Of a stretch of 38,621 nucleotides of DNA, positions 1 through 7,524 are shown piece by piece. Where the stretch lies: positions 1 to 38,621 of the forward strand of contig NZ_JAKGCV010000011.1 of NCBI RefSeq assembly GCF_021556455.1, in the 5' to 3' direction. This DNA comes from Streptomyces fuscigenes. GTDB lineage: Bacteria > Actinomycetota > Actinomycetes > Streptomycetales > Streptomycetaceae. The stretch's first letter is position 1. Each line of letters begins with the position of its first letter. The position numbers and the translations under genes were made by a program. The notes under the pieces were generated by a model. It saw only the letters and a list, made by a program, of their open reading frames with translations. It had not been told where the DNA came from and did no database searches.

Positions 1-409
1 TGCCGCCGGGCCGCCGGGCCGCGCGGCCGAGGGTCCCCAAGGTCGTCGGCCGTGGTGCCGCCGGGCCGCGAGGCCGGGTGGCCGGGTGCTCCGCCTCGGG
101 CCCGACAGGTCAGCGCACCAGGGTCGGTCCGGCCGGACCGGGCAGCGCACCAGGGTCGGTCCGGCCGGTCCGGGCAGCGCACCAGGGTCGGTCCGGCCGG
201 ACCGGGCAGCGCACCAGGGTCGATCCGGCCGGTCCGGGCAGCGCGCCAGGGCCGGTCCGGCCGGTCCGGGTGTCCAGGCACCTCGGCGTTCAGGGCACGC
301 GTCCATGCCGCGGCGCGTTTCCGGCCGGTCTCGCCGATGCCCCCTCGCGTTGCCCGGGGCATTCCGCTTACGGCCGTGCGGGCCACCTCGTGGGTCCCCC
401 GCGTGCGGT
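1..409. other. non-coding edge region 3' of the sensor kinase
   Basis: No convincing gene is visible. Open frames here are Arg/Pro/Gly-rich and are products of high GC and of the 32-bp repeat array at 111-270. The stretch between the array and the kinase stop codon (271-409) shows no clear terminator. A gene running off the left edge cannot be excluded. Confidence 0.5.
111..270. repeat. 32-bp tandem repeat, five units
   Basis: Five head-to-tail units of exactly 32 bp start at 111, 143, 175, 207 and 239. Units 1 to 4 differ at one or two positions and unit 5 is a little more diverged. Units 1 and 3 contain the perfect 14-bp palindrome GGTCCGGCCGGACC. There are no variable spacers, so this is not a CRISPR array. 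The array lies about 140 bp beyond the sensor kinase stop codon. Confidence 0.9.
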
Positions 410-1675
410 TCAGCGGACCGGGCGTTCCCGTTCTTCCCGGTCCTGCGTCTCGCGGCTCAGGAACAGTGCGAACACCGGCGGATTCGGCTGGAGCAGCTCC
501 AGCCGCCCGCCGTCCGCCTCCGCCAGGTCGCGGGCGACCGCGAGGCCGATGCCCGTCGAGTTGTGGCCGCTGATGGCCCGCTCGAAGATCCGCGCGCCGA
601 GGTCCGCGTCGACGCCGGGGCCCTCGTCCGTCACTTCGATGACGGCCTGGTTGCCCGTGACACGGGTGCGCAGGGCGACGGTTCCTCCGCCGTGCATCAG
701 CGAGTTCTCGATCAGTGCGGCGAGCACCTGCGCGATCGCGCCGGGCGTCGCCATCACCCATACGCCCTGCCGCCCGGAGCGCACGATCGCCCGCCCGGCA
801 CCGCGGTAGACGGGCTTCCACTCCTCTATCTGCTGCTTGATGATCCGGTCGAGATCGAGCGGGACGGCCGAGCCCGTGCGGGGGTCGCGTGCATTGGTCA
901 GCAGCCGCTCGACCACGTCGGTGAGGCGTTCCACCTGGTTCAGTGCGATCGACGCCTCGTCCCGGGCGGTGTCCAGATCCTCGGTGACGGTGATCTCCTC
1001 CAGCCGCATGGACAGGGCGGTGAGCGGGGTACGGAGCTGGTGCGACGCGTCGGCGGCCAGCCTGCGCTCGGCGGTGAGCATGCGGCCGATGCGCTCGGCG
1101 CTGGAGTCGAGGACGTCGGCGACCCGGTCGAGTTCCGGTACGGAGTACCGCTTGTGCCGGGGCCGGGGGTCGCCCGAGCCCAGTTTCTCGGCCGTCTCGG
1201 CGAGGTCCACGAGGGGCGACGCGAGCATGTTGGCCTGCCGTACCGCGAGCAGCACGGCGGCGATGATCGCCAGCAGGGCGACCCCGCCGATGATCAGCAG
1301 CGTACGGCCGACCTCGCGCGTGACCGAGGAACTCTGCTCCTCGACCGTGACGACCTCGCCCTGCTCGCCGTGCGCCCGGCCGCGGATGACGGAGCCCTTG
1401 GGCTCCTTGCCGACCTGGACGTCGGGACGGCCGGGCACGTCGATGCGTGCGTAGCGGTTGGCGGTGATCTGCTGCTTCAGGGCGCTCGCGCTGATCGACT
1501 CGCCGCCCAGCAGCCGTCCGTCCACGATGCTGACGACCCGCAGCGCCTCCGAGTCGACGCTCTCCTGCGCACTGCTCGTGATCGTCCGCGTCTCCACGAT
1601 GACCAGGGACACGCCGAAGACGGCGATCACGACGAGCACCACGGCCAGCGTGGAGTTGATCAGTCGACGGCGCAA
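410..1675 (-). CDS. sensor histidine kinase of a two-component system
   Basis: A membrane histidine kinase that should autophosphorylate and pass phosphate to the regulator encoded just upstream (2244-2921). From the TTG at 1675 it has 421 residues: TM1 about 8-27, an extracytoplasmic loop, TM2 about 124-145, a HAMP-like linker, the HisKA site SHQLRTPL with His212, the N-box LIENSLMH with Asn324, Asp350 in the G1 box and STGIGLAVA in the G2 box. I chose TTG 1675 because GGAGGG lies 7 bases before it and the basic MRRRL then leads directly into TM1. An ATG at 1804 (464 residues) has a weaker GGGG site and would add a low-complexity extension. The signal sensed cannot be read from the sequence. 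The long gap to the regulator gene suggests a separate or processed transcript. Confidence 0.9.
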   Translation of the reverse strand: MRRRLINSTLAVVLVVIAVFGVSLVIVETRTITSSAQESVDSEALRVVSIVDGRLLGGESISASALKQQITANRYARIDVPGRPDVQVGKEPKGSVIRGRAHGEQGEVVTVEEQSSSVTREVGRTLLIIGGVALLAIIAAVLLAVRQANMLASPLVDLAETAEKLGSGDPRPRHKRYSVPELDRVADVLDSSAERIGRMLTAERRLAADASHQLRTPLTALSMRLEEITVTEDLDTARDEASIALNQVERLTDVVERLLTNARDPRTGSAVPLDLDRIIKQQIEEWKPVYRGAGRAIVRSGRQGVWVMATPGAIAQVLAALIENSLMHGGGTVALRTRVTGNQAVIEVTDEGPGVDADLGARIFERAISGHNSTGIGLAVARDLAEADGGRLELLQPNPPVFALFLSRETQDREERERPVR

Positions 1676-2243
1676 TGTGGTGCCCTCCGGGCGGGGGTGA
1701 GCGCGGCCGGCGGCCGCTGTGACGGTGCTCGCCACCCAGCTTTTCAGTATGCGGGGCCCGGACGCGCCCGAGGGGCCCGTGTCCGCCACCGGGTCCAGCG
1801 ACATCGCGTCACCCCAACCCTGCGCGCGTAAAACCTTCCCCGCGCGCGCCCGCTCGGCTCCACGCGCCCGCCCGCCCGCGCGCCCCGCCCCGCGCGCGCC
1901 TGCCCCGTACCGGATCACCGGCACCCGCCCGATCCCGCCGCGTGTCGATGGGGGCCGCTCAAGGACGCGGGAAGCCCCGTCGGGCGAGGAGGGCGGATCC
2001 GTGGCAGTCCCGTGCCGCGGCATCGCGAGCGGGAAGGCGGCGGCCCGGGGCCTCACGGGTCGGCCACGCAAGTGAAGGGGAGCACCGCCCGGCTTCCCCC
2101 GCCGCGCGTCAGCTCTTCTCGGAGCGGGAAGCCGACCCTTGCGCGTCAGCTCTTCTCGAAGCGGGAAGCCGACCCTTGCGCGTCAGCCCTTCTCGGAGCG
2201 GGAAGCCGACGCCTCAGCTCTTCTCGAAGCGGAAGCCGACGCC
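1676..2243. other. unusually long gap between regulator and kinase genes
   Basis: About 570 bp (440 bp if the kinase starts at ATG 1804) separate two genes that are usually adjacent. The part next to the regulator gene is a repeat array (2109-2243); the rest is GC-rich with no credible ORF. A CATACT hexamer on the minus strand near 1746-1751 could be a -10 element for the kinase gene, but no -35 was found. Confidence 0.5.
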
Positions 2244-2273
2244 TCAGCTCTTCTCGAAGCGGAAGCCGACGCC
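2109..2273 (-). repeat. five-copy tandem repeat of the response-regulator 3' end
   Basis: Units on the plus strand are 2109-2145 (37 bp), 2146-2182 (37), 2183-2213 (31), 2214-2243 (30) and 2244-2273 (30). The last is the authentic end of the regulator gene, encoding GVGFRFEKS and the TGA stop. The unit at 2214-2243 is identical to it and keeps its frame, so read-through would repeat the same nine residues and stop. The farther units carry substitutions, an extra base, and in two cases a 7-bp extension. Confidence 0.93.
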
Positions 2274-2921
2274 CCGGACGGTGGCGATGTAGCGGGGATT
2301 GGCCGCGTCGTCGCCGAGCTTCTTGCGCAGCCACGAGATGTGCATGTCGAGCGTCTTCGTCGACGACCACCACGTGGTGTCCCAGACCTCGCGCATGAGC
2401 TGGTCGCGGGTGACGACCCGGCCCGCGTCCCGGACCAGGACCCGCAGCAGGTCGAACTCCTTGGCCGTGAGCTGCAGCTCGTCGTCGCCCATCCAGGCGC
2501 GGTGCGATTCGACGTCGATGCGTACGCCGTGGGTGGCGGGCGCGGGCGCGGGTTCGCTGGCGCCGCGCCGCAGCAGGGCCCGCACGCGCGCGAGCAGTTC
2601 GGCGAGGCGGAAGGGCTTGGTCACGTAGTCGTCGGCCCCCGCGTCGAGCCCGACGACCGTGTCGACCTCGTCGGCGCGTGCGGTGAGCACCAGGATCGGC
2701 ACCGCGTGCCCCTCGGCCCTGAGCCGGCGCGCGACCTCCAGGCCGTCCATGCCGGGCAGTCCGAGGTCGAGTACCACCAGGTCGACGCCGCCCTGGAGTC
2801 CGGCGTCGAGCGCCGTGGGACCGTCCTCGCGCACCTCGACCTCGTACCCCTCCCGCCTGAGGGCGCGGGCCAGTGGTTCCGAGATGGATGCGTCGTCCTC
2901 GGCGAGCAGTACACGGGTCAT
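2244..2921 (-). CDS. OmpR/PhoB-family response regulator
   Basis: A 225-residue DNA-binding regulator, the usual OmpR-family length. The receiver domain (about 1-118) has the acidic pocket E8-D9-D10, phospho-acceptor Asp52 in VVLDLGLPGMDG, Thr80 and Lys102 in DDYVTKPF. The C-terminal winged helix (about 130-225) has the typical LTAKEFDLLRVL and TVRGVGFRFE segments. The kinase gene downstream is the likely partner. No Shine-Dalgarno sequence precedes the ATG at 2921. A TACCAT hexamer ends 7 bases upstream, which would place the transcript start at or next to the ATG, so a leaderless mRNA is possible; this is inference. The final 30 bp including the stop codon are tandemly duplicated downstream. 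Confidence 0.95.
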   Translation of the reverse strand: MTRVLLAEDDASISEPLARALRREGYEVEVREDGPTALDAGLQGGVDLVVLDLGLPGMDGLEVARRLRAEGHAVPILVLTARADEVDTVVGLDAGADDYVTKPFRLAELLARVRALLRRGASEPAPAPATHGVRIDVESHRAWMGDDELQLTAKEFDLLRVLVRDAGRVVTRDQLMREVWDTTWWSSTKTLDMHISWLRKKLGDDAANPRYIATVRGVGFRFEKS

Positions 2922-3064
2922 GGTGGTGATGGTAGTCCGCGAGCGGTGTGCGACGGGCAGTGATGGGCCGAGCCTCTGGTACGGATCGAAGCGTAGGGTT
3001 TCACCTTCGAATCACGCCTTTCCGGGTGCCAGTAACCTGTGATTCATCTCTCAAGTCCTTCTAA

Positions 3065-3106
3065 ATGGCCCTATGGCGTGTCGTATGGTTATGCGGAAGC
3101 CTGTAG
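3065..3106 (+). other. possible leader peptide uORF-A (13 aa)
   Basis: ATG 3065 to TAG 3104-3106 would encode MALWRVVWLCGSL, with two Trp in 13 residues. It has no clear ribosome binding site and overlaps uORF-B in another frame. It is listed only because it sits in a leader ending in a strong terminator hairpin. Confidence 0.2.
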
Positions 3107-3132
3107 TACCAGTTGGGGACCTTTGGCGATGA
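3073..3132 (+). other. possible leader peptide uORF-B (19 aa)
   Basis: ATG 3073 (with in-frame ATGs at 3085 and 3091) to TGA 3130-3132 would encode MACRMVMRKPVVPVGDLWR. The stop codon falls inside the loop of the hairpin at 3118-3146, so a ribosome finishing this ORF would cover the 5' arm. That is the usual geometry of ribosome-mediated attenuation. No Shine-Dalgarno is visible, so translation is unproven. Confidence 0.3.
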
Positions 3133-3153
3133 CGCTGCCAAGGGTCTTCTTTT
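3118..3153 (+). terminator. intrinsic terminator in the POT transporter leader
   Basis: GACCTTTGGC (3118-3127) pairs with GCCAAGGGTC (3137-3146), giving ten base pairs including one G-U, with a 9-base loop followed by TTCTTTT (3147-3153). A real U-tract is uncommon in such GC-rich DNA. It lies 173 bp before the transporter ATG and is oriented to stop plus-strand transcription, so it either ends a small RNA or attenuates the transporter mRNA. Confidence 0.75.
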
Positions 3154-3325
3154 GTGTGCGGGCGGCATCCCCACGGATCACCGGGTCGCCGGCCTACCGG
3201 CCTGCGACGCACGGCGCACGGTCCGGCGGCCCACCGGCTGCCTGCCCGCGCGGCCGTCGACGGGTTCCGTGGCCCCCCGGCGTGCGGCCCCCCACGGCCG
3301 GCACCCCCCACGAGCAAGGAACACC

Positions 3326-4846
3326 ATGGCGACCACACTGATGAAGGACGCGTCGAGCCCTCCCGGCGGCGGCAAGACCTTCTTCGGCCACCCGCGCGGC
3401 CTGGCCACCCTGTTCATGACCGAGATGTGGGAGCGTTTCAGCTTCTACGGCATGCGGGCGCTGCTCACGCTCTATCTGCTGTCCGGCGGCCCGGACGCGT
3501 CGAAAAGCCTCCACGGCGGCGGCCTGGCCATGGACCTGGCCACCACCACCGCGATCTACTCGATCTACAACTCGCTCGTCTACCTTCTCGCCATGCCCGG
3601 CGGCTGGCTCGGCGACCGGGTGTGGAGTCCGCGCAAGACCGTGGCGATAGCCGCGGGCACGATCATGGTGGGGCACCTGACCCTGGCGCTGCCGGGCTCG
3701 GGCACGTTCTTCATCGGCCTGGCCCTCGTGGCGCTCGGCTCGGGCCTGCTCAAGGCCAACATCTCGACGATGGTCGGCCACCTGTACAAGGGCCCGAACG
3801 ACCCGCGACGCGACGGCGGCTTCACGATCTTCTACATGGGGATCAACACCGGCGCCTTCTTCGCCCCGCTGGTCATCGGGACCGTGGGCGAGAAGTACAG
3901 CTGGCACCTGGGCTTCGCGCTCGCCGCCGCCGGCATGGCGATCGGCCTCGCGCAGTTCCTGATCGGCACGCGTCACCTGAGCCCCGAGAGCAGCAGGGTG
4001 CCGCAGCCGCTGTCCCGCGAGGAGCGCACGTCGTGGCTGCGCAAGGGGCTGCTGTGGGTGATGGTCGCCGTCGTCGCGTACGGCATCATCGGGCTGAGCG
4101 GGCACTTCACCCTGAACTGGGCGATGGTGCCGCTGACCGTCGCGGGCCTCGTCATACCGGCCGGGGTGCTGTGGCGGATCAAGCGGGACCGCTCCCTGTC
4201 GGCCGGGGAGCAGACCAAGATGTCCGGGTACATCTGGTTCTTCGTCGCCGCGGCCGCGTTCTGGATGATCTACGACCAGGGCGGATCGACGGTCCAGGCC
4301 TTCGGCACCAACAAGGCGGCCGACAACGTGCTGGGCCTGGCGTTCCCGACGTCCTGGTACCAGTCGCTCAACGCGATCTTCATCATGGCGCTCGCGCCGG
4401 TGATGGCCTGGCTGTGGCTGTGGCTGAAGCGGCGCCAGAAGGAGCCGAGCACGGTGGTGAAGTTCGCCGTCGGGCTGGTCTTCATGGGCCTCTCGTTCTT
4501 CTTCTTCCTGATCCCGCTGTTCATGGCGGAAAACGGGACGCTGGTCAGCCCGATGTGGCTGGTGGGGATCTACTTCATCCAGACGGTGGGCGAGCTGTGC
4601 CTGTCGCCGGTCGGCCTGTCGGTGACGACGAAGATGGCGCCGGAGAAGTACGCGAGCCAGATGATGGGCGTGTGGTTCCTCGCGGTGACCGCGGGAGACT
4701 CCGTCACCGGGCTGCTGTCCATCGCCGACGTGGACCTCAGCGGCACCGGCGTGGTCGCCCTGGAGGCGGTGCTGGCGACGCTCGCCGGCCTTGCGGTGGT
4801 CATGTACCGCCGCCGCGTCCGGGGCCTGATGGGCGAGATCCACTGA
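3326..4846 (+). CDS. POT/PTR-family proton-dependent peptide transporter
   Basis: A 506-residue major facilitator superfamily protein predicted to import di- and tripeptides with protons across the cytoplasmic membrane. Family hallmarks are the N-terminal TEMWERFSFYGMRALLTLYL (the E-x-x-E-R-F-x-x-Y-G element), GGWLGDRVWSPRK between early helices, and the PTR2-type FYMGINTGAFFAPL. Some 12 to 14 hydrophobic segments run through the protein and the length is normal for bacterial members. The start at ATG 3326 follows AAGGA by 5 bases. The gene stands alone: a leader hairpin precedes it and a strong GC terminator follows, so it is probably monocistronic. Substrate range cannot be deduced from sequence. 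Confidence 0.93.
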   Translation: MATTLMKDASSPPGGGKTFFGHPRGLATLFMTEMWERFSFYGMRALLTLYLLSGGPDASKSLHGGGLAMDLATTTAIYSIYNSLVYLLAMPGGWLGDRVWSPRKTVAIAAGTIMVGHLTLALPGSGTFFIGLALVALGSGLLKANISTMVGHLYKGPNDPRRDGGFTIFYMGINTGAFFAPLVIGTVGEKYSWHLGFALAAAGMAIGLAQFLIGTRHLSPESSRVPQPLSREERTSWLRKGLLWVMVAVVAYGIIGLSGHFTLNWAMVPLTVAGLVIPAGVLWRIKRDRSLSAGEQTKMSGYIWFFVAAAAFWMIYDQGGSTVQAFGTNKAADNVLGLAFPTSWYQSLNAIFIMALAPVMAWLWLWLKRRQKEPSTVVKFAVGLVFMGLSFFFFLIPLFMAENGTLVSPMWLVGIYFIQTVGELCLSPVGLSVTTKMAPEKYASQMMGVWFLAVTAGDSVTGLLSIADVDLSGTGVVALEAVLATLAGLAVVMYRRRVRGLMGEIH

Positions 4847-4870
4847 CGATCCGGCTCACCGCGGGAACGG

Positions 4871-4907
4871 GGGAGGGCCGGCGCTCCACGTGAGCCCCGG
4901 CCCTCCC
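4871..4907 (+). terminator. GC-rich terminator after the POT gene
   Basis: GGGAGGGCCGG (4871-4881) and CCGGCCCTCCC (4897-4907) form a perfect 11-bp stem with a 15-base loop, 25 bp after the stop codon. Only CTT follows, so it is a GC-type terminator without a U-tract. Confidence 0.75.
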
Positions 4908-4940
4908 CTTCGCGTGAAGCGTGTCCCCGCGGCACCTCGT

Positions 4941-4985
4941 CACGTTCCACACGTCCCACACGTCCCACACGCCGCACACGCCGGC
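4941..4985. repeat. 9-bp tandem repeat, five units
   Basis: Five 9-base units close to CACGTCCCA start at 4941, 4950, 4959, 4968 and 4977. The two central units are identical and the outer ones drift. It lies in the intergenic region after the transporter terminator; no function is evident. Confidence 0.75.
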
Positions 4986-5156
4986 GTCGCGCTCGCGGGC
5001 CGGCTCGCCACAGTCACCAGGAGCACCCCCGGACAGCGAAACGCACCACGTCGGTCGGGACCGCGCGGTGCGTACGAGTCGCCGGTTGTGCCCCTGCGTG
5101 CAGGGGGCGGGAGGACCGGGTGAGGGTGCGGGGCGTAAGGGGACGGGCCGGCGCGG

Positions 5157-5639
5157 CTACGCCGGTGCCGCCAGTTCCGCCCACACCGTCTTGCCCTGCG
5201 TGTCGGGGAGGCGCTGCACGCCCCAGTCGAGGCAGAGCCGCTGGACGATGAACATGCCGTGGCCGCCCGGGCGCCCGGCCTGGTGCGGTGTGCGGGGGGC
5301 GGGCTGGCCCTCTCCGCGGTCGGTGACCTCGAGGCGCAGGACCTTCGCCGCCGTCGACACGCGCAGCCGCTCGGGGCCGTCGGCGTGCAGGCACGCGTTC
5401 GTCACCAGCTCGGACACGACCAGCAGCACGTCCTCGGCCGCCGCTCGGGTGTCCGGTGTGGAGGCCGGAAGCCAGCCCCAGTCGTAGAGAGCCTGGCGGG
5501 TGAAGTCGCGGGCGAGCGGGACCACCCCGCTGGCGCTGTCCAGCGTGAGCGTACGGTCCGTGCCGTCCGGCACCGACACCTGGTCCGTGCCGGGCTCGGG
5601 GCCGAGGTCGCCCGGCGATGGCTGCCGGGTGGTGCTCAT
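5157..5639 (-). CDS. prsI: RsbW-like anti-sigma factor (HATPase_c_2)
   Basis: A 160-residue GHKL-fold ATP-binding protein. The N-box ELVTNACLHA contains Asn81, Asp107 lies in EVTDRGEG, and GGHGMFIVQ (about 125-133) is the glycine-rich lid. Proteins of this type bind a SigB/F-family sigma factor and phosphorylate a STAS antagonist. The STAS gene lies directly upstream on the same strand and the sigma gene diverges from it, which fits a complete partner-switching module. ATG 5639 follows AGGTGA at good spacing. The symbol rests on remembered synteny with the S. coelicolor sigI-arsI-prsI cluster and is less certain than the family call. The first 30 residues are a flexible Pro/Gly/Asp-rich tail. 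Confidence 0.88.
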   Translation of the reverse strand: MSTTRQPSPGDLGPEPGTDQVSVPDGTDRTLTLDSASGVVPLARDFTRQALYDWGWLPASTPDTRAAAEDVLLVVSELVTNACLHADGPERLRVSTAAKVLRLEVTDRGEGQPAPRTPHQAGRPGGHGMFIVQRLCLDWGVQRLPDTQGKTVWAELAAPA

Positions 5640-5814
5640 CAGCGCTTCACCTCACCGATTCGCGGAAGTGGCATGGGAGCCGCACAGAAAGTGAGTGCAG
5701 GGATGAGTGCGGCCTGCGGGATTCTTCTGCCCGCAGGCGCCGGGACAACACCCCGCGCCGAGGCACAACACTCCGCGCCGCCACAGCACCCCGCGGGGAC
5801 CTCGACGCCCACGC

Positions 5815-6183
5815 TCACTCCGCCAGCGCGTCGTGCAGCGTCGCGTGCACGCCGAAGACCGCGTCCGCGCCGGTGATCTCGAAGACCCTGGCGACCACGG
5901 GCCGCATCGCGGCCAGGTGCACGCCGCCGCCGGCCGCATCCGCCTTGAGGCGGGCGCCGAGCAGCACATTGAGTCCTGTCGAGTCGCAGAATTCGAGCTG
6001 TGAACAGTCGATCACCAGGCGTGACCGGCCGTTGTCCAGTGCCTCGTCGAGTGGAACGCGCAGCAGCTCGGCCGTGTGGTGGTCGAGCTCACCGGCCGCT
6101 GTCACGACCTCGCTGCGGCCCTCGGTGCGAACCTCGACCCTGAGCCGGCCCCGGTTCGTACTGCCGACCGTCTGGCGGTCCAT
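5815..6183 (-). CDS. arsI: STAS-domain anti-anti-sigma factor
   Basis: A 122-residue STAS protein of the SpoIIAA/RsbV type, a normal length. It should bind the RsbW-like protein encoded downstream and release the sigma factor. The phosphorylation loop is FCDSTGLNVLL, with candidate phospho-Ser68 in D-S-T-G. ATG 6183 follows AAGGGA; longer readings of the frame run into Arg-rich non-coding sequence. The gap to the anti-sigma gene is 175 bp, so the two could be co-transcribed. The symbol rests on synteny as for prsI. Confidence 0.9.
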   Translation of the reverse strand: MDRQTVGSTNRGRLRVEVRTEGRSEVVTAAGELDHHTAELLRVPLDEALDNGRSRLVIDCSQLEFCDSTGLNVLLGARLKADAAGGGVHLAAMRPVVARVFEITGADAVFGVHATLHDALAE

Positions 6184-6528
6184 CCCGTCCCTTTTCGCCG
6201 TCGTTGCCCGTCTGGTGGTTGCTAGCCGTGCCCAGGTCGCAGCGCTCTGTACAAAAGCGCGGAACCTGTGTCGGAGTGGTGACCGCCGCGCCGTCGGAGC
6301 GGAGCGCGGACACCCGTCGAACATTACGCCTTCCAGACGCCGTGGGGTAGCCGAAGTAGCCAACAATGCATGCCAAAAGGGACAATTGACACTTGCAGCG
6401 GCCCGCGCCCAGCAGGTAGGGCTAGAGGGAGACACATCCGCACACGGCACCGGCCTGGGAGGCGCCGCACGCCGCAGTACATGCGCACAGGCATCGGCAG
6501 CCATATGCCGAGAACGATGGAGGAGACC
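6184..6528. other. divergent promoter region of the sigma-factor module
   Basis: The region between the STAS gene and the sigma gene is moderately AT-richer than its flanks. A plausible plus-strand promoter is TTGCAG (6393-6398), an 18-base spacer, then TAGGGC (6417-6422), about 105 bp before the sigma start. TTGACA (6386-6391) overlaps it but lacks a well-spaced -10. No unambiguous SigB-type GGGTAT element was found. Confidence 0.35.
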
Positions 6529-7524
6529 ATGTCACCCCGGCTCGACGAACCGCGTACCCCGATCGCGACGTCGGCATCAACGCACGAACCTTCTGTGGCC
6601 GACGTCACACTCAGGACGTACGGCCCCGACGCGGCGGCCCACGAGGCCCCCGCCCCGGCCGTCTCCCCCGAGACCCAGCCCCTTCCCGCGTCGGCGGCAT
6701 TCGCCGGCGTCGACGACCTGCCGCCGATCCCGCCGCAGGAGACCTTCGGCGACATGGACGCGGTCGACGCGCGCGTCCTGTCCAGGTCGCTCTTCGCGCG
6801 GCTGGAGACCCTGGAAGAGGGCACCCACGCGCACGCCTACGTCCGCAACACCCTGGTCGAGCTGAACCTCGCCCTGGTGAAGTTCGCGGCGTCCCGCTTC
6901 CGCACGCGCAGCGAGCCGATGGAGGACATCGTCCAGGTCGGCACCATCGGCCTGATCAAGTCGATCGACCGCTTCGAGCTCAGCCGCGGCGTCGAGTTCC
7001 CGACCTTCGCGATGCCCACGATCATCGGCGAGATCAAGCGCTTCTTCCGCGACACGTCCTGGTCGGTGCGGGTGCCGCGGCGGCTCCAGGAGCTGCGCCT
7101 CGACCTGGCCAAGACCAGCGACGAACTGGCGCAGCGACTGGATCGCGCGCCGAGCGTCTCCGAGCTGTCCGAGGCTCTCGGCATCTCGCGCGAAGAGGTC
7201 GTCGAGGGCATGACGGCGAGCAACGCGTACACGGCGAGCAGCCTGGACGCGCAGCCCGAGGAGGAGGACGGCGGCGAGGCCACCCTCGGGGACCGCATCG
7301 GCTACGAGGACCACGGCATCGAGGGCATCGAGTACATCGAGTCGCTCAAGCCGCTGATCGCGGGCCTCCCGCACCGCGACCGGCAGATCCTGTCGCTGCG
7401 CTTCGTGGCCAACATGACCCAGTCCGAGATCGGCGAGGAGCTCGGCATCTCGCAGATGCACGTCTCCCGGCTGCTGTCGCGGACCCTGGTCAAGCTCCGC
7501 AGGGGACTCACGCTGGACGAGTGA
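6529..7524 (+). CDS. sigI: SigB/SigF-family alternative RNA polymerase sigma factor
   Basis: A 331-residue sigma-70 factor of the SigB/F/G stress and sporulation type. Residues 1-70 are a low-complexity leader. Region 2 (about 105-175) contains ALVKFAASRF, MEDIVQVGTIGLIKSIDRFE and FPTFAMPTIIGEIKRFFRDT. Region 3 lies at about 180-260. The region 4 helix-turn-helix (about 270-325) includes LPHRDRQILSLRF and MTQSEIGEELGISQMHVSRLL. ATG 6529 was chosen because GGAGGAG precedes it at ideal spacing; in-frame ATGs at 6481, 6505 and 6517 lack comparable sites. The divergent anti-sigma and STAS genes should control it by partner switching. The family is certain; the symbol depends on remembered gene order. 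Confidence 0.9.
   Translation: MSPRLDEPRTPIATSASTHEPSVADVTLRTYGPDAAAHEAPAPAVSPETQPLPASAAFAGVDDLPPIPPQETFGDMDAVDARVLSRSLFARLETLEEGTHAHAYVRNTLVELNLALVKFAASRFRTRSEPMEDIVQVGTIGLIKSIDRFELSRGVEFPTFAMPTIIGEIKRFFRDTSWSVRVPRRLQELRLDLAKTSDELAQRLDRAPSVSELSEALGISREEVVEGMTASNAYTASSLDAQPEEEDGGEATLGDRIGYEDHGIEGIEYIESLKPLIAGLPHRDRQILSLRFVANMTQSEIGEELGISQMHVSRLLSRTLVKLRRGLTLDE

Larger units (their letters stand above)
2922..3325 (+). other. divergent intergenic region and transporter leader
   Basis: This lies between the response regulator (minus) and the POT transporter (plus). The segment about 3000-3155 is clearly less GC-rich than its surroundings and holds two overlapping tiny ORFs and an intrinsic hairpin, annotated separately. 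The remainder up to the transporter ATG is ordinary GC-rich leader with no further gene. Confidence 0.6.
4847..5156. other. intergenic region between transporter and anti-sigma gene
   Basis: These convergent 3' ends are separated by a strong hairpin (4871-4907) and a 9-bp tandem repeat (4941-4985). The remainder shows no coding signal. Confidence 0.6.

Noticed and set aside
111-270. CRISPR-like regular repeat array
   Set aside because: The units are contiguous with no variable spacers, and no cas genes are present in the window.
86-1831. Long plus-strand open frame opposite the sensor kinase
   Set aside because: It is the antisense shadow of a clear histidine kinase and has an Arg/Asp-rich composition typical of reverse frames of GC-rich genes.
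3061-3146. T-box or known metabolite riboswitch in the transporter leader
   Set aside because: No T-box consensus and no conserved riboswitch core could be found by eye; only the uORFs and terminator are supported.
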